A stretch of 64,000 bases of DNA from Buddleja alternifolia (Eukaryota > Streptophyta > Magnoliopsida > Lamiales > Scrophulariaceae): assembly GCA_019426215.1 (NCBI GenBank), contig CM033395.1, forward strand, positions 1,123,501 to 1,187,500. Direction: 5' to 3'. The notes beneath the pieces were generated by a model. The model made no database searches. It had not been told where the DNA came from and saw nothing but the letters and a program-made list of their open reading frames with translations. The position numbers were made by a program, and so were the translations under genes. Positions 52,546 to 64,000 of the stretch are shown here, piece by piece. Position 1 is the stretch's first letter; each line of letters opens with the position of its first letter.

Positions 52546-53464
52546 ATAGGACTAATCTATGTAATAGTTTTCTTTTTTAGTATCCAAATTTCATGGGACA
52601 TAATAAAATATGTGGAGAGTTATAAAGTTTCCTTAAAATAAATTTTTATATTCGATCGCAAAAATCCATTCTGTAGAATTCTCCATTGAAAAGAAATTCT
52701 TAAGTTAATATTGGCAGTTTTCTGGAGTAGATTAATTCACAGGTTACTTGAAAAATTGATCGATTGAATTTTTCTTATCAAAATTATTTGTCTTGAATTT
52801 TTCAAATTTATAAAGTGCATTATAAATTCTATTTCAATATTTAATTGAATATTTTATCTAATTTAATACAAAAGCAAACTCTATTTCGTAATACTAACAT
52901 TGATTTTCATTAAGGGTAACATCGTAAAAGCAAATATAGTTGGAAAAATATGGCAACAGTGACCACATTAATGGAAGATCACTGGACATGTGCCAGGAAG
53001 GCTCACACAAATTTGAAATAAGTTGCCTCTGACCTAGTCTTATAAACAATCATGTAATTTGTCGAACAGAACTGGACATGATCCATCAATGTAGCAAAAT
53101 AAAAAATAACACCAAGTGTTGAATATTTGGTGTGTACAAATAACTATTAGTGGGCAAACTCTAGCGTAGATTTGGGTTTTAACTTGAAAGTTGGAATGTT
53201 TAAATTTTTTTGAAAGTGACGATCATATCAATATCAAACTAATTATCGTCAATCGATAATTTGCTATTACAAACTTACAAATTAAAAGCTAATAAATTAC
53301 TATATAATTAGATAAATAATTCACGTATTTGGTGGACCAAACTCATGACCTCTAAGTCACGGGATCTCAGTTTTACCACTAGGTCTAAGACTTCGTCGAC
53401 AAATTTTTATTTATTCTGAGTTTTTTTTTTTTTTTTGTACAATTATTCTGAGTTGTTGTCCTTC
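52546..53464. other. Intergenic AT-rich stretch
   Basis: Upstream of calreticulin and beyond its promoter. No frame or repeat end supported, apart from a second 'tatccaaatttcat' phrase near 52581. Confidence 0.45.
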
Positions 53465-53478
53465 ATTTATTTCTAATT

Positions 53479-53685
53479 TTTTTTTTTTGGGTCTTAACCC
53501 AGGGTGTCCACCGCTGATAGCAATGACTAATCCTGTCGTCAACGAGAGCTCTTCGAGGAGGTAAAACGGCTGGCCATGAAATGTACTCCATTCCCATGGG
53601 CAAGAATCAAATTCCTAACCCCATGATTAAAGGATGAGATGAGTTTACCACTACACCACACCACACCACACCACACCTCATGGTT
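53479..53685 (-). mobile_element. tRNA-derived SINE, copy 3
   Basis: Same family as copy 2. It has a degenerate box B (GGAATTTGATTCTTG), a poly-T tract at 53477-53488, and a (CCACA)n run at 53654-53676. A perfect 14-bp duplication, ATTTATTTCTAATT, lies at 53465-53478 and 53686-53699. Confidence 0.84.
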
Positions 53686-53699
53686 ATTTATTTCTAATT

Positions 53700-55661
53700 A
53701 ATAAGTATGATTTCGTCAATTTCTTTTTAAAGTTTCCAAAGAATGAACTCTTTTTCTCGACTACTTTTACTTAAAGGCTTTCAATTATCATATATTATAA
53801 TCCCCATTACCAAAATTCTACATTGACCCAACCCCATGAATGGGCTAAAACTGTGTGCTCTTGTAATAGTTGAGAAGAATAGGGTTATTGACTTGACGCA
53901 ATACCTTCACTATCACGCTTGTATTCTAATACTAATTATTCGATATCTAATTCAAAATTGTTTGTTAAATACTCGTTTGAACTTTTTATTAAACATTATG
54001 GGCTAAATATTAGCATATTTTCATTGGTCAATATTTGATGTTCGATTAAAAAATACTAGAACATGATGAAAATATTAAGGTTCCGTATAGTTGCGTTTTT
54101 TAAAATGAATTTTGAGTTTTTTTGGAAGAATATGTATTATAGATATTCGTGTGAGAATATTATCTTTTTTCGGGGTTGTTTGGATATATTTCTAAAAAAT
54201 AGCAAGGAGCAGTGTAAATATGATATAAAATTGATTTTTAGTGAGATTTGATATGTAAAATAATGGAGTTAGTTATGAGTGTAATAATGATATTGAATAA
54301 TTATACAGTCCAGTCCAATGTCCCCCTGCCCACGCACCCACCTCGCCCCCCCAACCCCGAGTATACTTGATGGCTCCGGGAATTCAACTCCTGGGAATTA
54401 TCCACGACAATGTGTTAAAATATAATAAAATATGTATATATTTTAATGGATCACACACATATTTTTTAACACACAATATGGATAATTCCCGGGAGTTAGA
54501 CTCCCCGGAGCCACCAAGTATTACCCCCAACCATTGCCGGAAACCCCGCTATCAATGTCTAGCAACACCTAGACTCACCATGGCACCACGCTTTGAGAAG
54601 AAATAAGTAAATTTATTAAATCACTGAATCATCTCCAACACCATACTCTTCGAGTGAATACTCAACAGAGTTATCATACAGCAGTAATTGTCAACTAAAA
54701 CAATTCAATTGAAATAAAACTCAACACTGCCAGGATTGAGCTTGAGGAATGTCTGGTGGTGTTTGTATGTATGATGTTGTGGCCTGTGGGTATGTGTGTA
54801 TATGAATGTGTGTTCAGTGTGTGGGTTGATAAAGGAGGCAAAAGGAAATTCAAAAGAAAAAGAGGTAGAAGAGTCTGAGCCAGAAGAAAACTTGAACAAG
54901 AACATGTCAGAAGCTCCATATTGCCTCCTGAATTATCTCTTTTTATTTTTGATAATTTTTCTTTTTCTTAATTATATATACATATATATATATATATTAA
55001 TTATTATAGGTTTAATTCAAAATAATTATTTATATAATATTATTAAGTAAAAAAAAGAAAGAATTGGATAGTGAGGTAGTGTAATTAATGAAGAAAGAGT
55101 GTGAGGTGATTAAAAGGATGAAATGATATATAATTATGTAAGGGAATATGTAGTAGAATTTGAAAGTGGAGTATTTTATGCAAAAATTGGCTTGGAGTGT
55201 GCATTTTCATTTTTTGATGATTCAAAAAATAAAAATATTTTCATACCTAAACATACAGAGCCTAAGGTACTTAATCTCAACTCATTCTATTGAATTGAAG
55301 CTCATTCGGTGATGGATTCAATTAAGAATTAAACATAATGTTTCAAGGTCGATTGAAATAAGAATAAAATCAAAATAACACTCTCCGACCTGACTCGCAG
55401 ACTCGGTTTCTTTACATCCCAACGATGATATATATCAACTCGGTAGATTAAACTTCAGTTGTTTCCATCACCTGGAATTATGCAGAAGAACAATCCAGCT
55501 CAACAGAATGCAAGTTACGCTTTGGTAAGTTTTCTACGGAATGTTTTCACCTTCTCTCCCTAAAAACCAGAGAGATATGTGACACGAAAAAAGCTTGTTC
55601 CAGCGTAGCATAATAACTGAAACGAATGTGAGAAATCAAAAGGCCAGCATTATTAGTCTCA
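53700..55661. other. Intergenic sequence, possible long MITE, small foldback inside
   Basis: The sequences 'aaggttccgtatagtt' (about 54078) and the inverse of 'aaacatacagagcctaagg' (about 55248) look like degenerate inverted ends of a 1.2-kb element, but the match is weak. A foldback element at 54363-54521 is clear. Short frames at 54695-55050 are CT/GA-rich and not called. Confidence 0.35.
54363..54521. mobile_element. 159-bp foldback (inverted-repeat) element
   Basis: The left arm starts ATACTTGATGGCTCCGGG and continues through AACTCCTGGGAATTATCC. The right arm is its inverse (GGATAATTCCCGGGAGTT... GGAGCCACCAAGTAT) with few mismatches over about 60 nt. The loop is AT-rich. A miniature inverted-repeat element is the simplest reading. 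The target duplication is unclear, and the ends are next to T/A. Confidence 0.7.
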
Positions 55662-59679
<4,018 letters not shown>

Positions 59680-59745
59680 TTCGATTGATTAAGGGGGGAG
59701 AGAGAGAGAGAGAGAGAGAGTTATGAAGCTGAACCAGAGCTGCTC

Positions 59746-59753
59746 TAGGGTTT
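59746..59753 (-). promoter_or_regulatory. Telo-box upstream of mtACP
   Basis: AAACCCTA on the minus strand, about 70 bp before the mtACP ATG at 59679. A (GA)n/(CT)n microsatellite at 59699-59720 separates it from the ATG, a common feature of plant leaders. Confidence 0.55.
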
Positions 59754-59879
59754 TCAGCTGAAATCAGAATTGAAATTGGGCGATATTTTCTATTTTATTA
59801 TATTTACACCCCCTTTGAAATAGCATAATTACCATCTTTTTCCTTTAAATTTTGAAAATTAAAAAAATCTCCAATCTAT

Positions 59880-60044
59880 AAATACAGTAGAACTCTTTAA
59901 ATTAACACTCGATAAATTAATAAACTCTCTAAAATAATAATTTTCTCCGGTCCCGACTTGGGCTTGTTCAAAAAATCATCAATTTCGTTAAATTAATAAG
60001 ATAATATATTTCGGAAAGATCCTTATATAAATTTATGGTCCCAT
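59880..60044. repeat. Fragment of a dispersed repeat
   Basis: 'acagtagaactctttaaatt' with 'cgataaattaataa' and 'ggtcccgac' resembles a widespread plant repeat whose ends read CAGTAGAACCTCTATAAATT. Only one end is visible. It stops exactly where the LTR at 60045 begins, so the LTR may have inserted into it. Confidence 0.45.
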
Positions 60045-60904
60045 TGTTTACACCATAAAACAATTGGGGCTTCCGAAGTACAAAGCCCAAATAGCCCAAA
60101 TTAGGGAAATTCGAAAAGAGACAAATTATTTGATCTGCTGAGGCGCGCTAATTTGAAATTATTTGAAAGAGCAGTTGAAGACGGTTGAAGGCGGTTCCCG
60201 AAGAAAAGGAACGTGGGTTCCTCAAAGACCCGTATATATAGGAGCCGCGGACAGAGAAAGAGAGGACATCACAAGATCATCAGAATCAACTTCTACATTT
60301 CAATTCTCTTAGAATTAGCTCTAGCCTTACAGGTAGTTTCTAGCGTGATGTAGGAGTAGATCGTAGCATAAATTAGGAGTAGCCGTAATGTAATTTAGTA
60401 TTAGACTCGATGAAATTTGCCTCCAAGGCATATATCTGCATTTGCTTGTAATTCTCACGATCGAAGAATCCATGGAGATATATATATTTAAGCTTTTAAA
60501 TGTTAATTAATTGCTTGAATTTCAATATATCTTTTTGGGTTGTTGAGATATGTTTATATTTTGCATTCGAACACAATAATCAGCATTTAATTAAAGGCTG
60601 AAATCACCAAATAGCGTATTGAATGCTGCTTGTATTCTTCAAATCGAAGACTCTCATGGAGGTATAAATTATCCTTTGTTCAGATTTAAGTATTTGCTAG
60701 GTTAATTTTATCTTGACTTGAGTTGTTCGATTCATTTGTCTTCAAATTCGAAATCAATAATAAAGAGTTAATTGAAAGACGTAGAACCACCATTAACCCA
60801 TTTAGGCAGGGGTTGATAGATAATTCTAAGTTGAGAATTATCGCGAGGCAGGGATCATCCACTCGAAATCCCTCCTTATTCTAGTCTGTTTTTCACGCGA
60901 AACA
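60045..60904 (+). mobile_element. Gypsy-like LTR, copy A (860 bp)
   Basis: Proposed LTR from TGTTTACACC to CGCGAAACA, with TGTTT/AAACA ends. A 'gtatatatagg' TATA box lies at about 60232. Five bases after its end comes TGGCGACCACAGTGG, a tRNA-type primer-binding site resembling those of Tat/Athila gypsy elements. Its second half is repeated directly at 62918-63354 and nearly its whole downstream part inversely at 63359-64000. The left boundary is inferred from the inverted ends, not from a second full copy. Confidence 0.65.
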
Positions 60905-62917
60905 GATTTTTGGCGACCACAGTGGGAGTCGGTTCGATAACTGACTTTCTGAAAATCTCTCAGAAACAGAATTCTTGTATAATATTTTGAATCGCTCAGA
61001 GACGATTTGGGTGACGATTGTGACACTCAGCCAATTTCGAAATATAAGGTTAGAGTAGATAAAATGTACGAACAGTTCGTTCAGATCATGAAACGAACTT
61101 TAGCAGGTGCTCGAGAGAGTCAGAGAAGAGAATTCGATGATCAGTACCTGGCATTAGCGCAAGAGTTTGCCTGTATATTTACTACAATTTTGCAAGATAT
61201 AGCAGTGAGTACTCGAGATGGGCTTGCTCGAGAAGTTACTCGAATGATTAAATATGTGATGTTTTTTCAAATATGATAAATACACAGGATATCCTCGAGA
61301 ATCTCGAGTTCGAGATGGTCCATTTGAGGTCGGTAAAGCTTCGAGCCCGATACCCTTTGAAGAATAGCATTTTGCGAATCAACAAAATACTGGGGGACAA
61401 GAATTCTCACTGACAATTTTACGCTTATTTTTTAACTGAGTCAAAATCTCTTGAGGTCAGTCGAACCTTCAGTTCAGAGTATTCGAGTTGAAGAAATCAT
61501 TAAACCCGTGGGTGAAACTCCAGAAGCTCAGGCCCTTCGAATGAAGCTGCAACTCTCGAGTTATCTTTAACTGAGTCAAAATCTCTTGAGGTCGAAGCGG
61601 TGAACATCCTCGAAATTGGGCCCCTTTTCAACTCGAAATATCAAGGTGCTCGAAATCACTGAATTCGAAATATCAAAGTATTCAAAATGGCTAAACTTGA
61701 AATATCACGTACTCGAAATCGGACATATTCGAAATATCATATACTCGAAATAAGACATGTCGAAATTAAGCATACTCGAAAAAACTAAATGCTCGAAACA
61801 TAACATATTCGAGTTTGAATGAAGCAAGTCACAATCCAACTGCACGTACGGAGCAGAAGAACACTGTGGGGCCTCAATTTATTGAAAGCACTCAAATATT
61901 GAAGTCGAGCTTCGTCCACCCACCTCACCTATCCTTATCTTTCTCCATCACATACACATACACAAATAAAATTTCTTGCGTAAATGTAAAATAAATAATA
62001 TTATATTACATAATACATAGTGAGGTCTTGCCATTCTTGAATGCCACGCTCATTTATTATTGTTGGTGGTGTTTTGATGAGTGTCGGGAAATTGTGAATG
62101 GAGAAATGTGAAATTTGGTATTTTGAAAGCCGACGAATTTGGTCTCGCCATCCTCGAGTGTCCCTCTCAATTGATAAGCTTTCTATATTTCTTGCCCATA
62201 ATCTGTGTGATATTCGAACTAGAACAGCAAATCCAAATGAAATTCCCCTAGAATATCCTCGAGATGCTCGAACGCGAGAATAAAGATTCGAGATGGGTCA
62301 ATCTTCGAGTCACGCTCTTTTTCCTTCGAGTCAGACTCACTTCGAGGAGAAACACTTCTCGAATACGCGAAATGCTGGGGGGCATCCACGATTGAGTGAA
62401 TAGGTATGTGAGTTAGTTTACTCCTCAGCCAGCACAAATAAGACATGTTCGAAAAATCATGTACTCGAAATAAGACATATTCGAAACATCATGTACTCGA
62501 CAAAAGATATGCTCGAAAAATTATATACTCGAAATTAAACATACTCGAAATAGTGAGGTCTTGCCATTCTCGAAGTCAAATACAGTGGGCGTATTACTAG
62601 TTTCGAATGTCATGCTCATGAGAAATTAAACATACTTGAGATAGTGAGGTCTTGCCATTCTCGAAATTGCCATTCTCGAAGTCAAATATAGTGGGCGTAT
62701 TTCTAGTTTCGAATGTCATGCTCATGAGATGAGTTGTCATATTATTATTTTTAATCCCATGTCATCAATTTTCATTGGGGCAAAAGTATCGACCATTACA
62801 GAAGCACCGAAATCTAGCCTTCCTTTAACATTATCCTTCATGTAATTAGACCTCTTTTTAAATGTTAGTAGACATCATTTGATGAGGAGTAATATCTGTA
62901 CTCGAAATAGTAGTTTC
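60905..62917 (+). mobile_element. Degenerate interior of the gypsy-like element
   Basis: The primer-binding site at about 60909 is followed by an 89-codon frame (61007-61276) with charged helices (FVQIMKRTLAGARESQ, REFDDQYLALAQEF) that could be a gag start. The frame then stops. From about 61490 on, the sequence is dominated by short units with 'actcgaaat' and 'attcgaaa'. Phrases like 'actgggggaca' (61390) and 'tggggggcatcc' (62370) resemble polypurine tracts. Near-repeats of 'agtgaggtcttgccattct' occur at about 62020, 62551 and 62649. No enzyme domain is visible, so it is non-autonomous. Confidence 0.55.
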
Positions 62918-63354
62918 GAATCCATGGAGATATATATATTTAAGCTTTTAAATGTTAATTAATTGCTTGAATTTCAGTATATCTTTTTGGGCTGTTGAGA
63001 TATGTTTATTTTGCATTCGAACACAATAATCAGCATTTAATTAAAGGCTGAAATCACCAAATAGCGTATCGAATGCTGCTTGTATTCTTCAAATCGAAAA
63101 CTCTCATAGAGGTATAAATTATCCTTTGTTCATATTTAAGTATTTGATAGGTTAATTTTATCTTGACTTGAGTTGTTCGATTCATTTGTCTTCAAATTCG
63201 AAATCAATAATAAAGAGTTAATTGAAAGACGTAGAACCACCATTAGCCCATTTAGGCAGGGGTTGATAGATAATTCTAAGTTGAGAATTATCGCGAGGCA
63301 GGGATCGTCCACTCGAAATCCCTCCTTATTCTAGTCTGTTTTTCACGCGAAACA
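62918..63354 (+). repeat. Gypsy-like LTR, copy B (5'-truncated, direct)
   Basis: 437 bp matching 60466-60904 with few differences, starting at 'gaatccatggag' and ending CGCGAAACA. The upstream half of the LTR is absent. Confidence 0.85.
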
Positions 63355-63358
63355 GATA

Positions 63359-64000
63359 GAGGGATTTCGAGTAGACGATCCCTGCCTCGTGATAATCTCA
63401 ACTTAGAATTGTCTATCGACCCCTGCCTAAATAGGCTACTGGTGGTCCTACGTCTTAAACGAAAAGTTGATTAAATGTATTCGAACTTCTCTTCATCTTC
63501 TTCGAGTGGACCGCAACGATTGAAAACTCAAGTCAAGTGTACAAATCATCTCTCCGATACTTAAATCTGGATAAAAAGACAATTTATACCTCCGTGAAAG
63601 TCTTCAATTTGAAGAATACAAGCAGCGTTCGATACGCTATTTGGTGATTTCAGCCTTTAATTAAATGCTGATTATTGTGTTCGAATGCAAAATATAAACA
63701 TATCTCAACAGCCCAAAAAGATATACTGAAATTCAAGCAATTAATTAACATTTAAAAGCATCTCCATGGATTCTTCGATCGTGAAGATTACAAGCAAATG
63801 CAGATACAATGCCTTGGAGGCAAATTTCATCGAGTTTAATACTAAATTACATTACGGCTACTCCTAAATTACGCTAAAAGTTACTCCTACATTACGCCAT
63901 GAACTACTCCTAAGGCTAGGGCTAATTCTAAGAGAAATAAAATGTAGAAGTTTTTCTTCTGATGATCTTGTAATCTTGTGATGTTGTCTTTTTTGATGTC
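63359..64000 (-). repeat. Gypsy-like LTR, copy C (inverted, runs off right edge)
   Basis: Reverse complement of about 60245-60868. It begins four bases after copy B ends, giving a tail-to-tail palindrome. The terminal 35 or so bases of the LTR are missing at the junction. The first part (63440-63560) is more diverged, and the rest is close to copy A. Confidence 0.82.

Noticed and set aside
53654..53676. (CCACA)n run as a telomere-like or satellite repeat
   Set aside because: Only a few units, contained within SINE copy 3.
60905..60925. Self-complementary primer site in the gypsy-like element
   Set aside because: It has a normal TGG-type tRNA primer site, so it does not share the feature seen in the two Copia-type elements.

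Overview
This is plant nuclear DNA, most likely from a dicot. The evidence is AT-rich sequence, many-exon genes with GT-AG introns, plant-type genes (a LUC7 splicing factor, a calreticulin-3 type chaperone, a mitochondrial acyl carrier protein), and a dense layer of plant transposons (Copia, a Tat/gypsy-like LTR family, LINE remnants, tRNA-derived SINEs, hAT, Stowaway and probable Helitron ends). I cannot name the species.

Layout. 1-242: exon 1 of a probable plastid-targeted gene on the minus strand that leaves the window. 3375-3701: a broken DUF538 gene. 4165-4980: a decayed LINE RNase H end. 6303-13388: LUC7 on the minus strand, reconstructed as 13 exons and 409 codons, with a Stowaway element in its last intron. 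13.9-17.6 kb: a probable Helitron end, a solo LTR and a SINE. 17867-24633: an old 1.5-kb LTR split by a young 5.2-kb LTR retrotransposon; both levels have exact 5-bp target duplications. 24.8-27.2 kb: an unrecognised spliced gene, with opposing-strand exon-like blocks. 28837-35089: a nearly intact Copia element with three single-base frame breaks. 37529-38415: a non-autonomous hAT element. 40.3-40.6 kb: a Copia RT fragment. 43.1 and 45.8 kb: two related small tryptophan-rich proteins. 46926-52082: calreticulin-3, 14 exons, 428 codons, ending HDEL. 52.3-53.7 kb: two SINEs. 55662-59679: mitochondrial acyl carrier protein, two exons around a 3.6-kb intron. 60045-64000: a rearranged gypsy-like LTR cluster with direct and inverted copies and a stretch dense in TTCGA.

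The single-copy genes look unrelated housekeeping or secretory-pathway genes, with no sign of a pathway cluster. The most unusual signal is in the two full-length Copia-type elements. Neither has a tRNA-type primer-binding site starting TGG after the 5' LTR. Instead each has 13-14 nt that are perfectly complementary to a segment of its own LTR about 85-90 nt upstream. The sequences differ between the elements, but at three positions both sides changed together so that pairing is kept. This suggests a conserved RNA stem and possibly self-primed reverse transcription.

Exon structures were worked out by eye from splice signals, reading frame and remembered family features. No alignment or expression data were available.
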